64,000 nucleotides of DNA from the NCBI RefSeq assembly GCF_025143825.1, contig NZ_CP083560.1, positions 1,426,001 to 1,490,000 on the forward strand. The letters are read 5' to 3'. The DNA is from Sulfitobacter sp. S223. GTDB lineage: Bacteria > Pseudomonadota > Alphaproteobacteria > Rhodobacterales > Rhodobacteraceae. This document shows, piece after piece, positions 9,091-20,262 of the stretch (the stretch's first letter is position 1; every line of letters begins with the position of its first letter). The translations under genes were made by a program, and so were the position numbers. The notes beneath the pieces are model-generated. The model ran no database searches. It was not told the DNA's origin and saw nothing but the letters and a program-made list of their open reading frames with translations.

Positions 9091-9530
9091 TGGTGGCTAC
9101 GCGCCAAAGCGGCAGTGACCGGTTCGTTGCAAGGGTTGTAAAGCTGGCGCCCGCCGTCCGCTGGGTTGCAAACTTGTTTCGAGGGCGGTGTCCGGATTGC
9201 CGCAGCGCAATGAGCAGTGCGAAATTGTTTCGGATTAGCTTCTATTCCGGAGAACCGGCTGCATGCCCTGCCTGCGGCGCGCAGTGGGTGGCACGCGACG
9301 GCACCGTCATGCTTCTGAGCAAGTTTTTCTTTGTCGGCGTTCCAATCATTTTAGTCGCAGTGGGCCTAACGGCGTGGGTTTTGGAGCAGATGCCATTTTT
9401 TCAAAACCCCGAACCTGTCGGCCCGAATGATGCGCTCTTGTTTCGTGCGTTTCCTGTTGTGGGCTTTGTCTTTTACGCAGCAGGCGCATTTTTCTTCCGA
9501 CGTCTTCCCCTAAAGAAAGTGGATCAATGA
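9090..9530 (+). CDS. DUF983 family membrane protein with zinc ribbon
   Basis: 146 residues. A zinc-ribbon-like pair CPDC (near residue 35) and CPAC (near residue 60) is followed by two hydrophobic helices (about 80-102 and 120-137). This is the DUF983 pattern, a family of unknown function often found near respiratory genes in alphaproteobacteria. ATG at 9090 overlaps the synthetase stop (TGATG); a TTG one codon earlier is also in frame. The gene overlaps mccB by four bases, so it is locked into the leucine operon by translational coupling. Confidence 0.8.
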   Translation: MVATRQSGSDRFVARVVKLAPAVRWVANLFRGRCPDCRSAMSSAKLFRISFYSGEPAACPACGAQWVARDGTVMLLSKFFFVGVPIILVAVGLTAWVLEQMPFFQNPEPVGPNDALLFRAFPVVGFVFYAAGAFFFRRLPLKKVDQ

Positions 9531-11131
9531 AACTCTCTTCTCAAGCTCTCCCGTCCTCAGAGGCGTTCAAAAGTAACACTGCCGCCCATCTTGAGGCGCT
9601 GGCACAGGTCCGTGAAGCGGCACAGGCGGCTGCCTTTGGTGGTGGCGAGAAATCGCGCGACCGGCACCTGAGCCGCGGCAAGATGCTGCCGCGAGAGCGC
9701 GTGGCGAACCTGCTTGATCCCGGCAGCCCGTTTCTGGAGGTCGGCGCCGTTGCGGCGCACGGGCTTTACGGCGGTGCTGCCCCTTGTGCGGGTGTGATCG
9801 CGGGGATTGGCACCGTGCAGGGCCACGAAGTCATGGTGGTGTGCAACGATGCAACCGTGAAGGGCGGCACCTATTACCCGATGACGGTCAAGAAACACCT
9901 GCGCGCACAAGAGATTGCCGAAGAGAACAATCTACCGTGCATCTATCTGGTCGACAGCGGTGGTGCGAACCTGCCCAATCAGGATGAAGTCTTTCCCGAC
10001 CGTGACCACTTTGGTCGGATTTTCTATAATCAGGCACGGATGAGCGCAAAGGGCATTCCGCAGATCGCCGTGGTTATGGGATCGTGTACGGCGGGCGGGG
10101 CCTATGTGCCTGCGATGTCGGATGTGACGATCATCGTGAAAGAGCAGGGGACGATCTTCCTTGCTGGTCCTCCTTTGGTAAAGGCCGCAACGGGCGAGGT
10201 TGTCACGGCAGAAGACTTGGGTGGCGGTGATGTCCATACACGCCTGTCTGGTGTTGCTGACTATCTGGCAGAGGATGATGCTCATGCGCTAAGCCTCGCA
10301 CGGCGTGCTGTGGGATATCTGAACCGTGCCAAACCCAGCACCGTGCAGTGGGAAAGCATCGAAGAGCCGGCCTATGACCCGGATGAGATTCTCGGCGTTG
10401 TGCCCGGCGATCTGCGCACGCCCTATGATATCCGCGAAGTGATTGCACGGACTGTTGACGGCAGCCGATTTGACGAATTCAAACCGCGCTTTGGCGAAAC
10501 TCTGGTCACCGGTTTTGCCCACCTTAAAGGGTGTCCTATCGGAATTGTTGCCAACAACGGCGTCCTGTTTTCGGAGGCAGCCCAGAAGGGCGCACATTTC
10601 GTCGAACTTTGCTCGCAACGCGGTATCCCGCTGGTGTTCTTGCAGAATATCACCGGATTTATGGTCGGCCGCAAATACGAGAACGAAGGCATCGCGCGCC
10701 ATGGCGCCAAGATGGTGACAGCAGTGGCTTGTACGAACGTACCCAAGATCACGATGTTGGTTGGCGGCTCTTTCGGGGCGGGCAATTACGGCATGGCAGG
10801 GCGCGCCTATAGCCCGCGTTTCTTGTGGTCTTGGCCAAACTCGCGCATTTCTGTGATGGGGGGCGCGCAAGCGGCGGGCGTTCTGGCCACGGTCAAACGT
10901 GACGCAATCGAGCGGCAGGGCGGCACATGGTCTGCCGAGGAAGAGGCAGCCTTCAAGCAGCCTACGGTGGACATGTTCGAAGAACAGTCTCATCCGCTTT
11001 ATGCCTCCGCGCGGCTTTGGGATGACGGGATCATTGATCCACGTAAAACCCGCGACACGCTGTTCCTCAGCCTGTCCGCAAGCCTGAATGCCCCCATCGA
11101 GCCGACGAAGTTCGGCGTGTTCCGGATGTGA
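9527..11131 (+). CDS. mccB: 3-Methylcrotonyl-CoA carboxylase, carboxyltransferase (beta) subunit
   Basis: Transfers the carboxyl group from biotin to 3-methylcrotonyl-CoA, giving 3-methylglutaconyl-CoA. 534 aa, the usual beta-subunit length, with the two crotonase-like halves. Seen: [16 protein letters not shown], the first oxyanion/CoA region [30 protein letters not shown], and the second-half region [18 protein letters not shown]. The pairing with a biotin-carrying alpha subunit (mccA) and the position after ivd distinguish it from propionyl-CoA carboxylase beta. Confidence 0.95.
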   Translation: MKLSSQALPSSEAFKSNTAAHLEALAQVREAAQAAAFGGGEKSRDRHLSRGKMLPRERVANLLDPGSPFLEVGAVAAHGLYGGAAPCAGVIAGIGTVQGHEVMVVCNDATVKGGTYYPMTVKKHLRAQEIAEENNLPCIYLVDSGGANLPNQDEVFPDRDHFGRIFYNQARMSAKGIPQIAVVMGSCTAGGAYVPAMSDVTIIVKEQGTIFLAGPPLVKAATGEVVTAEDLGGGDVHTRLSGVADYLAEDDAHALSLARRAVGYLNRAKPSTVQWESIEEPAYDPDEILGVVPGDLRTPYDIREVIARTVDGSRFDEFKPRFGETLVTGFAHLKGCPIGIVANNGVLFSEAAQKGAHFVELCSQRGIPLVFLQNITGFMVGRKYENEGIARHGAKMVTAVACTNVPKITMLVGGSFGAGNYGMAGRAYSPRFLWSWPNSRISVMGGAQAAGVLATVKRDAIERQGGTWSAEEEAAFKQPTVDMFEEQSHPLYASARLWDDGIIDPRKTRDTLFLSLSASLNAPIEPTKFGVFRM

Positions 11132-11142
11132 GGAGGGAAGAT

Positions 11143-11559
11143 ATGGCCAAGACCTTACAACAGATTATCGACGAAAATCCCGAAGCAGAGACTTTTCGTT
11201 TCGGTGACACGCCAGAGCTCTGCGCAGACATTATCGCTCTGGTGCGCAGCGGCACAAAAACCGCAACCTGCGAAGCGGCTTCTGCCTATGGGGCGGGCGG
11301 CGATGCATGGCCCGAAGTTGGCCGTCGCGATGTTGCGCTTAACTGGGACGGAACGCCTGCCGTCATGATTGAAACGGTCGAGGTAACGACCCGCCGGTTT
11401 GAAGACATGGACGATGAATTCGTTGCTGCGCAGGGTGAGTTCCGCGACCTGGATCACTGGCGCGCAGGTTATGAAGCCTATTTTCGACGTAATGGCGGGT
11501 TCGCCCCAGATATGAAACTGATGTGTGAACGGTTCACCCTGATAGAGGATTACGCATAA
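11143..11559 (+). CDS. ASCH domain protein
   Basis: A 138-residue protein of the ASCH/PUA-like fold. Visible cues are TFRFGDTPELCADIIALVRSGTKTATCEA near the start (the GTKTAT lysine region is the ASCH hallmark), then AVMIETVEVTTRRFEDMDDEF and a closing MKLMCERFTLIED. The family includes RNA-binding proteins and small amidohydrolases such as YqfB; the role here is not known. The start was placed at ATG 11143 behind a near-perfect AGGAGGG; a GTG at 11128 is also in frame. The stop overlaps the mccA start by one base. It lies between the two carboxylase subunits, an unusual position for a supposed RNA-binding protein. Confidence 0.83.
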   Translation: MAKTLQQIIDENPEAETFRFGDTPELCADIIALVRSGTKTATCEAASAYGAGGDAWPEVGRRDVALNWDGTPAVMIETVEVTTRRFEDMDDEFVAAQGEFRDLDHWRAGYEAYFRRNGGFAPDMKLMCERFTLIEDYA

Positions 11560-13502
11560 TGTTCGACACGATCCTGATTGCGAACCGTGGTGAGATTGCT
11601 TGCCGCGTAATGGAAACAGCGCAAGCAATGGGTGTCCGCTGCGTGGCGGTCTACTCTGACGCGGATGCGGCGGCGAAACATGTGGCAATGGCAGACGTCG
11701 GGGTGCATATCGGCGGCTCTGCTCCGGCAGACAGCTATTTGCGCGGCGATGTGATCATTCAGGCGGCCCTTGATACAGGGGCGCAGGCCATCCATCCGGG
11801 CTATGGTTTCCTCAGCGAGAACCCTGATTTTGTAGATGCTGTAGAAGCTGCCGGTCTGGTGTTTATCGGCCCCTCCGCCGATGCGATCCGCGCGATGGGC
11901 CTTAAAGACGCGGCGAAGGCCCTGATGGTTGAGGCCGGTGTGCCGGTCGTTCCGGGCTATCACGGCAAAGATCAATCCGATGATCTTCTGGCAAGCGAGG
12001 CTGACAAGATCGGGTATCCCGTTCTGATCAAGGCGGTGGCAGGCGGCGGCGGCAAGGGCATGCGTCTGGTTGAGCAAGCCTCCGGTTTTGCCGAGGCTTT
12101 GGCCAGTGCACGGTCCGAGGCGAAAACAGCCTTTGGCAATGCCGATGTTCTGGTAGAGAAATTCGTCAGTCAGCCGCGCCATATCGAGGTGCAGGTTTTC
12201 GGGGATGGTAACAGTGCAGTGCATCTGTTTGAACGGGACTGCTCTCTCCAGCGCCGCCACCAGAAGGTGATCGAAGAGGCGCCAGCGCCCGGTATGACCG
12301 CCCAGATGCGCGAAGCGATGGGGCAGGCGGCTGTGCGCGCAGCCGAAGCGATTGGTTACAAGGGCGCCGGTACGGTTGAATTCATCGTTGATGGGTCTGA
12401 CGGGCTGAAGGCCGATGGTTTCTTCTTTATGGAGATGAACACGCGGTTGCAGGTAGAGCATCCTGTGACAGAGGCGATCACCGGCGTGGATCTGGTTGAA
12501 TGGCAGCTGCGGGTCGCTGCAGGTGAAGATCTGCCAAAAGCTCAGGAAGAGCTTGAGATCAGCGGTCACGCATTCGAGGCACGGCTATATGCCGAAGACG
12601 TGCCAAAGGGCTTCTTGCCTGCAACGGGCACGCTGACGCATCTGGCGTTTGATCCTGCCTGCCGCGCCGACAGCGGCGTGCGCGCGGGTGATACCATCAG
12701 CCCGTTCTATGATCCGATGATCGCGAAAGTTATTGTGCATGGACCCACACGCGATGTGGCCTTGGCGCGGTTGCGTCAGGCGCTGGCGCAGTGCGAGGTT
12801 GCAGGCACCGTGACAAACCTTGCGTTTCTGGGCGCATTGGCGGGGCATCAGGGCTTCCGGCGTGGCGAGGTCGATACCGGCCTGATCGCGCGCGACATTG
12901 ATGCGCTGACCACGCCCCCGCAAATCGCGCCGCGGCATGTGGCCTTGGCCGGTATGGCGGCGATGGGCGTGATAGATGCTACGCCGCAGCAGGGCTTCAC
13001 CCTTTGGGAGCCATTGATGCAGCAGATCGTTTTGGAATGGGCGGGCGAACAGCACACGATCAAATCTGAAATCTTGGGTCTGGATAGCCAGCGTTGGCAC
13101 ATCGGCGAAGAAGTGGTCGAAGCGCAGCGCATTGGCGGCCGTTGGCAGATCGGCGGACTGCCCGCCGCACCAGTGACCGTAGCGGAGGATACCATTACCG
13201 TTTTTGACGGCTATGGCTTGGCGTTTAAAAAGATTGACCCATTGGTTCAGGCAGCAGGCGCGCAAGGGGACGGCAACCTTATCGAGGCGCCGATGCCGGG
13301 TCTGGTGCGCGATGTCTTTGCCAAGGTCGGTCAACGGGTCACTCTTGGGGACCGTCTGGCAATTCTGGAAGCCATGAAAATGGAGCACAGTCTGCTTGCC
13401 GCCCGTGATGGTGTGGTGGCAGAGGTGCTTGCACAGGCTGGTGATCAGGTTGAGGCCGGTGCGGCACTTGTCCGGCTTGAACCCGAGGAAGACGCTGCAT
13501 GA
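11559..13502 (+). CDS. mccA: 3-Methylcrotonyl-CoA carboxylase, biotin-carrying (alpha) subunit
   Basis: Carboxylates biotin with bicarbonate and ATP and carries the carboxybiotin. 647 aa: a biotin carboxylase/ATP-grasp domain (about 1-445, with IANRGEIACRV, AVAGGGGKGMRLV and FMEMNTRLQVEHPVTE), a middle domain, and a C-terminal biotinyl domain (about 570-645) with EAMKMEHSL, whose Lys is the biotinylation site. The stop overlaps the GST gene start by four bases. The biotin ligase encoded at 36912 would modify it. Confidence 0.95.
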   Translation: MFDTILIANRGEIACRVMETAQAMGVRCVAVYSDADAAAKHVAMADVGVHIGGSAPADSYLRGDVIIQAALDTGAQAIHPGYGFLSENPDFVDAVEAAGLVFIGPSADAIRAMGLKDAAKALMVEAGVPVVPGYHGKDQSDDLLASEADKIGYPVLIKAVAGGGGKGMRLVEQASGFAEALASARSEAKTAFGNADVLVEKFVSQPRHIEVQVFGDGNSAVHLFERDCSLQRRHQKVIEEAPAPGMTAQMREAMGQAAVRAAEAIGYKGAGTVEFIVDGSDGLKADGFFFMEMNTRLQVEHPVTEAITGVDLVEWQLRVAAGEDLPKAQEELEISGHAFEARLYAEDVPKGFLPATGTLTHLAFDPACRADSGVRAGDTISPFYDPMIAKVIVHGPTRDVALARLRQALAQCEVAGTVTNLAFLGALAGHQGFRRGEVDTGLIARDIDALTTPPQIAPRHVALAGMAAMGVIDATPQQGFTLWEPLMQQIVLEWAGEQHTIKSEILGLDSQRWHIGEEVVEAQRIGGRWQIGGLPAAPVTVAEDTITVFDGYGLAFKKIDPLVQAAGAQGDGNLIEAPMPGLVRDVFAKVGQRVTLGDRLAILEAMKMEHSLLAARDGVVAEVLAQAGDQVEAGAALVRLEPEEDAA

Positions 13503-14158
13503 TCACGCTGCACCACGTTCCGCAAAGCCGTTCTATGCGCAGTCTGTGGCTGTTGAATGAGCTGGGGATCGATTTCGAGGTGAAAACCTATCCTTTCGAC
13601 AAAAGCCTGCGTGCGCCTGAATATCTTGCAAAAAGTCCGGCAGGGCGGGTGCCGGCGCTTGAAATAGACGGGGACGCGATATTCGAGACTGGGGCGATCA
13701 CCGAAATCCTGTGTGAGCGGTTCTCGCCTGAGGTGTTGGGCCGCCCCGCGGGGCATCCAGAACGCGCGCAATGGCTTATCTGGGTGCACTTCGCGGAAAC
13801 CATCAGCCAGCATGCCGCAGCCTTGACCCAACAGCATGTAGCCCTGCGTGAAGATCACATGCGCAGTCCTATCGTGATGAAGCTGGAAGCCGCGCGGCTG
13901 ATCAAGTGCTATGCCGCGTTAGAGGCGCGTCTGGCAGGGCGCGATTACCTGCTGGATGGCGGTTTTTCTGCCGCTGATGTTTCGGTCGGGCAGGCGGTCT
14001 ATCTGGCGCGCTACTTTGCGCATCTGGACGGGTTTGAGGCGGTCACAGCATGGTACGCGCGGATCACTGAACGTGCAGCTTTCAAGGCCGCTCTTCCTGC
14101 GGAAAACGAGAAGCTGTTTCCAGAGACATTTTTTCCGCCATGGGAGCTATCTGCGTGA
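13499..14158 (+). CDS. Glutathione S-transferase family protein
   Basis: A 219-residue two-domain GST. The N-terminal thioredoxin-like domain starts ITLHHVPQSRSMRSLWLLNELG with a candidate catalytic Ser in the PQSRSMR loop; SPAGRVPALEIDGDAIFETGAITEIL is the glutathione-binding cis-Pro and ESGA-like segment. The helical domain contains YLLDGGFSAADVSVGQAVY. Its role in a leucine operon is not obvious: detoxification of reactive enoyl-CoA intermediates or a glutathione-dependent isomerisation are both guesses. It overlaps mccA by four bases and lies 27 bases before the lyase gene. Confidence 0.88.
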   Translation: MITLHHVPQSRSMRSLWLLNELGIDFEVKTYPFDKSLRAPEYLAKSPAGRVPALEIDGDAIFETGAITEILCERFSPEVLGRPAGHPERAQWLIWVHFAETISQHAAALTQQHVALREDHMRSPIVMKLEAARLIKCYAALEARLAGRDYLLDGGFSAADVSVGQAVYLARYFAHLDGFEAVTAWYARITERAAFKAALPAENEKLFPETFFPPWELSA

Positions 14159-14185
14159 TAGGCTGGAGAAAACAGGGAGGATGCG

Positions 14186-15040
14186 ATGACTTTAGGACGG
14201 TGTGAGATATTCGAGGTCGGCCCGCGTGATGGCCTGCAAAACGAGGCCCGCGAGATTCCGGTAGCCGAAAAAATCGCGTTGGTGAACAAGCTAAGCGAGG
14301 CTGGATTTGCGCGTATCGAATGCGCAAGCTTTGTATCGCCCAAGTGGGTTCCGCAGATGGCGGGGTCGGGTGAGGTGCTGGCGGGGATCACGCGCAAGGA
14401 TGGTGTGCGGTACGCTGCACTGACACCCAATATGCATGGCTACACCGATGCGCTTGCGGCAGGGGCGGATGAAATCGCCGTCTTCGCCAGCGCGTCCGAA
14501 GGGTTTTCGCAAAAGAACATCAATGCGTCGATTGCCGAAAGCATTGAACGCTTTGCGCCCATTCTGGAAGAGGCACGGCACATTGATCTGCCAGTGCGAG
14601 GCTATATTTCTTGCGTTGTGGCGTGCCCCTATGACGGGCCGGTGGCGCCGTCTGCGGTGGCCGATATTGCAGACAAACTGTTTGCGATGGGGTGTTATGA
14701 GATTTCGTTGGGCGATACGATTGGTGCAGGCACGCCAGACAGCATTGCGCGGATGCTTTTGGCTGTGCGCGATGTGGTGCCCGCTGGCCGCCTTGCGGGA
14801 CATTACCATGACACCGGCGGGCGGGCGATTGACAACATCGATGCCAGCCTGTCGCTTGGCCTACGCGTCTTTGATGCGGCGGTGGGCGGTTTGGGCGGTT
14901 GCCCCTACGCGCCGGGTGCTTCCGGCAATGTCGCAACCGAGGCAGTTGCAGCGCATCTGACGGCGCTGGGCTATGAGACGGGTCTTGATCTGGATGTGAT
15001 CAATCAGGCTGCTGACATGGCACGTGCAATGCGCGGATAA
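14186..15040 (+). CDS. Hydroxymethylglutaryl-CoA lyase
   Basis: Splits HMG-CoA into acetyl-CoA and acetoacetate, the last step of leucine degradation. 284 aa TIM barrel of the HMGL-like family. Seen: FEVGPRDGLQNE with catalytic Arg/Asp, ECASFVSPKWVPQMA, the metal-binding HYHDTGGRA, and the lyase signature GGLGGCPYAPGASGN with the catalytic Cys. An AGGGAGG-type ribosome site precedes the ATG. Common symbols are mvaB, hmgL or liuE; I leave the symbol blank because usage varies. Confidence 0.95.
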   Translation: MTLGRCEIFEVGPRDGLQNEAREIPVAEKIALVNKLSEAGFARIECASFVSPKWVPQMAGSGEVLAGITRKDGVRYAALTPNMHGYTDALAAGADEIAVFASASEGFSQKNINASIAESIERFAPILEEARHIDLPVRGYISCVVACPYDGPVAPSAVADIADKLFAMGCYEISLGDTIGAGTPDSIARMLLAVRDVVPAGRLAGHYHDTGGRAIDNIDASLSLGLRVFDAAVGGLGGCPYAPGASGNVATEAVAAHLTALGYETGLDLDVINQAADMARAMRG

Positions 15041-15074
15041 ACAGAATTTTCCAGATTTCCAAAACGAGACGCTG

Positions 15075-15857
15075 ATGTTTGAAACGATAAAGATTGAGAC
15101 CGATGACCGCGGGGTTGCGACGCTAACGCTGGCCCGTGCAGAGAAGCACAATGCGCTGAGCGCGCTGATGCTGGCGGAGCTGACGCAGGCGGCGGCGGAC
15201 CTTGCGTCGGATGAAGCGGTGCGCGTTGTTGTGCTTGCCGCTGCGGGCAAGACGTTTTGCGCGGGCGGTGATCTGGCTTGGATGCAAGAGCAGATGGGCA
15301 TGGATGCGGCCACGCGCGCAGCTGAAGCGGGCAAGCTGGCCACCATGCTAGGGGCGCTCAACCGTCTGCCAAAGCCGCTGATCGGTCGTTTGCACGGCAA
15401 TGCCTTTGGCGGGGGTGTTGGCATGGCTGCGGTCTGTGATGTGGCGGTCGGTGTTGATACGCTGAAAATGGCTCTGACTGAAACAAAGCTTGGCATCATT
15501 CCTGCGACCATCGGGCCATACGTGATTGCGCGCATGGGCGAGGGCCGCGCGCGCCGTGTGTTCATGTCAGGCCGTGTATTCGGTGCGCCCGAGGCGGTGG
15601 AATTGGGTCTGCTATCCCGCGCTGTGCCGGAGGCAGAGCTGGACGCAGCAGTTGAGCGTGAAGTGGTCCCCTATTTGGCCTGTGCGCCCGGTGCTGTGGC
15701 AGCCGCCAAGAAGCTGGCGCAGGATTTGGGCGGCGCTGCGACGGAGGAAGCCGTGGCAATGTCGATTACTGCGCTGGCCGCGCGCTGGGAAACCGAAGAA
15801 GCCGCAGAAGGCATCGGTGCGTTCTTTGAAAAGCGCAAAGCGGCTTGGATCGTATAG
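15075..15857 (+). CDS. Enoyl-CoA hydratase/isomerase family, probable methylglutaconyl-CoA hydratase
   Basis: A 260-residue crotonase-fold enzyme. Seen: AEKHNALSALMLAEL, the oxyanion-hole segments AGKTFCAGGDLAWMQ and GRLHGNAFGGGVGMAAVCD, and ETKLGIIPATIGPYV. Given the neighbours, hydration of 3-methylglutaconyl-CoA to HMG-CoA is the missing step and the likely job; this is inferred from context. The start was chosen at ATG 15075 (MFETIKIETDDRG); an upstream in-frame ATG at 15024 would overlap the lyase gene. It is the last gene of the leucine operon. Confidence 0.88.
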   Translation: MFETIKIETDDRGVATLTLARAEKHNALSALMLAELTQAAADLASDEAVRVVVLAAAGKTFCAGGDLAWMQEQMGMDAATRAAEAGKLATMLGALNRLPKPLIGRLHGNAFGGGVGMAAVCDVAVGVDTLKMALTETKLGIIPATIGPYVIARMGEGRARRVFMSGRVFGAPEAVELGLLSRAVPEAELDAAVEREVVPYLACAPGAVAAAKKLAQDLGGAATEEAVAMSITALAARWETEEAAEGIGAFFEKRKAAWIV

Positions 15858-15995
15858 CGGCCAATCTGAGACAGTGCTGTCTGCGCATATTTCCAATACC
15901 GGTGCGATACCCTAGGATTGGCGGCACAGAACCGCGTGGTTCTGGGTGCAAGTACCTGCAGGTGGCTTTCAGCAGGATCTAGGGAGTATCGCCAT

Positions 15996-17066
15996 ATGGC
16001 CCGTCCAGCCCTGTTTTCGCGGCTTTCGAATAAGATCGAAAAGCTGGTCAAAACCGCGCGGCTGAAGCAATCCATCAAACAGATTCATGGGCCGAAGCAA
16101 TTTGATCTTGCGCCGGACGATGTGGTGGTTGTGGTGATGGTCAAAGATGGTGCGTTCTATCTTGAAGCGTTTTTCAAGCATTACCGCGCCCTGGGTGCCA
16201 AGCATTTTGTTTTCATTGATAACGGCTCAAGCGACAGCACGGTTGCGCAGATAAAGGCGCAGGCGGGGACGGTGATCTTGCGCTCGACGCTGCCCATGAA
16301 GGCCTATGAAAGCGGCTTTCGCCGCCACGGTGCACAGAGCTTTGCGCATAATCACTGGGTTTTATATGCTGATGTGGACGAGCTATTTGATTTCGAGGGC
16401 AGCAAAGATTTGGGTTTGTCCGGTTTGGTGCGTTACTTGACGGGGCAGGGGTACACCGCGCTGATGGCTCAAATGCTTGAGATGTTTCCGGTCGGCAGCA
16501 TCCAGTCTTATGCAAAAACGCGGTTTGCGGATGCTGTGGCTGATTACCAGTATTACGATCTGAGCCGGATCACCCGCTATGACTACAAAGATAAGGCCAT
16601 TGAGTTCTCATATTTCATGGGCACGAATATCACCTCAAACGACACATTGAAGTTTATGTTCGGCGGGGTGCGCCAAAAGATATTTGGAGAGATGTGTTGC
16701 CTGACCAAGCATCCGCTGGTCTTTGTTGATGATGATACTTGGCCAAATCCGCATCCCCATGTGGCCGCACATGTGCGCGTTGCGGATTTCAGCGCAGTTA
16801 TCAGACACTATAAATTCACCGACGATCCCTTTGGGCGTGACCTGCAAACATTGCGCGACGGCATCCTGACCCACGGTGAGAACAAGCTGCGGCTGGACGT
16901 GATCGCCAATACGCCGGACATCTCGTTCTATTCTCAGGATGCCTTGCAGTGGGAAGGGGTCGAGGCGCTATATGACCAGAATTTTTTGGTCCAGTCGCCG
17001 GTATTTGAGGAATTTCTGACGCGTGAGCAGGCGGCAGTTGCTGCGACAAAGGCGGAGAGTAAATGA
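15996..17066 (+). CDS. Glycosyltransferase family 2-like protein (GT-A fold)
   Basis: A 356-residue probable glycosyltransferase. A strand-rich start VVVVMVKDGAFYLEAFFKHY leads to HFVFIDNGSSDSTV and the metal-binding DXD in VLYADVDELFDF. This is the pattern of the family-2 subgroup with a long variable C-terminus. No polysaccharide cluster surrounds it. The start at ATG 15996 follows AGGGAG; an earlier in-frame ATG at 15918 lies in a stretch with a small hairpin and is less likely. A second protein of the same general type is encoded at 41854-42804. Confidence 0.8.
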   Translation: MARPALFSRLSNKIEKLVKTARLKQSIKQIHGPKQFDLAPDDVVVVVMVKDGAFYLEAFFKHYRALGAKHFVFIDNGSSDSTVAQIKAQAGTVILRSTLPMKAYESGFRRHGAQSFAHNHWVLYADVDELFDFEGSKDLGLSGLVRYLTGQGYTALMAQMLEMFPVGSIQSYAKTRFADAVADYQYYDLSRITRYDYKDKAIEFSYFMGTNITSNDTLKFMFGGVRQKIFGEMCCLTKHPLVFVDDDTWPNPHPHVAAHVRVADFSAVIRHYKFTDDPFGRDLQTLRDGILTHGENKLRLDVIANTPDISFYSQDALQWEGVEALYDQNFLVQSPVFEEFLTREQAAVAATKAESK

Positions 17067-17224
17067 TCCCTTTGCGAGCAGTCGGCGAAAAATACGCAAA
17101 TTTGCCCGCGCCATAGACCACCTTTCCCCGCCGCATCCCGTTGACCCCATGACCTTGCAGGGCTAAACCCCTATAAAGCGTTGCGCGGTAGGTTTGCCGC
17201 TGCCATCCGAGAAAGGAGCCACCC

Positions 17225-18718
<1,494 letters not shown>

Positions 18719-18722
<4 letters not shown>

Positions 18723-19945
18723 TGGACGGCACCAAAGGTTTCGAAGACGCCCTGACAGGCGAACAGAAAATCCGCAACTTCAACATCAACTTCGGCCCGC
18801 AGCACCCTGCGGCACACGGCGTTTTGCGTCTGGTGCTTGAGCTGGACGGCGAGATTGTAGAGCGCTGCGATCCGCACATCGGCCTGCTGCACCGTGGCAC
18901 TGAAAAGCTGATGGAAAGCCGCACGTACCTGCAAAACCTGCCGTATTTCGACCGGTTGGATTACGTGGCGCCGATGAACCAAGAGCATGCCTGGTGCTTG
19001 GCGATCGAGCGTCTGACGGGCGTAGAAGTACCCCGCCGCGCAAGCCTGATCCGTGTGCTTTACTCCGAGATCGGCCGTATTCTGTCACACCTTCTGAACG
19101 TCACCACGCAGGCGATGGACGTTGGCGCGCTGACCCCACCGCTGTGGGGCTTTGAAGAGCGCGAAGATCTGATGATCTTTTATGAACGTGCATGTGGCGC
19201 GCGTCTGCACGCGGCGTACTTCCGCCCCGGTGGTGTGCATCAGGATCTGCCTGATGCGCTGATCGACGATATCGAGACTTGGACGCATAAATTCCTGAGC
19301 GGCTTCATGATCGATATCGACACGTTGCTGACAGAAAACCGCATCTTCAAACAGCGCAACGTCGATATCGGTGTTGTGACTGAACAAGACATCTCTGATT
19401 GGGGGTTCTCCGGCGTGATGGTGCGCGGCTCCGGCCTTGCATGGGATCTGCGCCGCTCACAGCCGTACGAATGCTACGACGAATTTGACTTCCAGATACC
19501 TGTTGGCGTGAATGGCGACTGCTATGACCGCTATCTGGTACGCATGGAAGAAATGCGCCAGTCCGCCAGTATCATGTTGCAGGCGATTGAAAAGCTGCGC
19601 GCACCGGAAGGGAAGGGCGATATCCTTGCCCGTGGCAAGATCACGCCGCCCAACCGCACGGATATGAAAACCTCGATGGAAAGCCTGATCCACCACTTCA
19701 AGCTTTACACCGAAGGCTTCCACGTACCTGCCGGTGAAGTTTATGCGGCCGTTGAAGCACCCAAGGGCGAGTTCGGCGTGTATCTTGTTGCCGATGGCTC
19801 CAATAAACCGTACCGCGCCAAGCTGCGCGCGCCGGGCTATTTACACCTGCAAGCGATGGACTATATCGCCAAGGGACACCAGCTGGCTGATGTGGCTGCG
19901 ATCATTGGTACGATGGATATCGTATTTGGTGAGGTAGACCGGTGA
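18719..19945 (+). CDS. nuoD: NADH-quinone oxidoreductase subunit D
   Basis: 49-kDa-type subunit that forms the quinone pocket with NuoB; 408 aa. Seen: [19 protein letters not shown] with the quinone-site His, [13 protein letters not shown], and the C-terminal [19 protein letters not shown]. Two tandem ATG codons are possible starts; the first overlaps the nuoC stop (ATGA). A small extra gene follows before nuoE. Confidence 0.98.
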
Positions 19946-20262
19946 CGGCACAGATGCCTAAACTGCTCGCCGCGCTGGCTCTGGTTTTCTCCCAATTGTC
20001 TTCGCAAGCGGCGCTCGCGGAGACGTCGCTTTCGATTTATGGTATATCTGAAGTGCTTGCCAAGTCTACGAGCACTTCAATGATTGCTCCCGATATGCTT
20101 CTCTCTGCATCTGCTGATGGCGGATATCTGTGCCGATTTGATATTCAAAAAGGCATTTTTGCTCAGGTCGAGCAAGGCGTGGCAATATCACCGGGCTATC
20201 TACCTCGCTGGACATGTTTAAGTGTCCAAGAATTAGAAAAACTTACTATAGGTGGCAACTGA
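19942..20262 (+). CDS. Small secreted protein of unknown function between nuoD and nuoE
   Basis: 106 residues, starting at a GTG that overlaps the nuoD stop (GTGA). It has a signal peptide-like start ([22 protein letters not shown], cleavage probably after an Ala near residue 27), then a mixed polar region with two cysteines (in YLCRFD and RWTCLSV) that could form a periplasmic disulfide. The end overlaps nuoE by one base (TGATG). I do not recognise a family. Base composition near its end is more AT-rich than that of its neighbours. Confidence 0.65.
   Translation: MTAQMPKLLAALALVFSQLSSQAALAETSLSIYGISEVLAKSTSTSMIAPDMLLSASADGGYLCRFDIQKGIFAQVEQGVAISPGYLPRWTCLSVQELEKLTIGGN

Noticed and set aside
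15927-15944. Hairpin CAGAACC-GCGT-GGTTCTG after the enoyl-CoA hydratase gene
   Set aside because: Only 7 bp, no T-run and about 70 bases after the stop; too weak to call a terminator.
17141-17177. TTGACC and TATAAA upstream of nuoA as a promoter
   Set aside because: They are 25 bases apart, too far for a standard sigma-70-type promoter. A promoter probably exists in this gap but I cannot place it.
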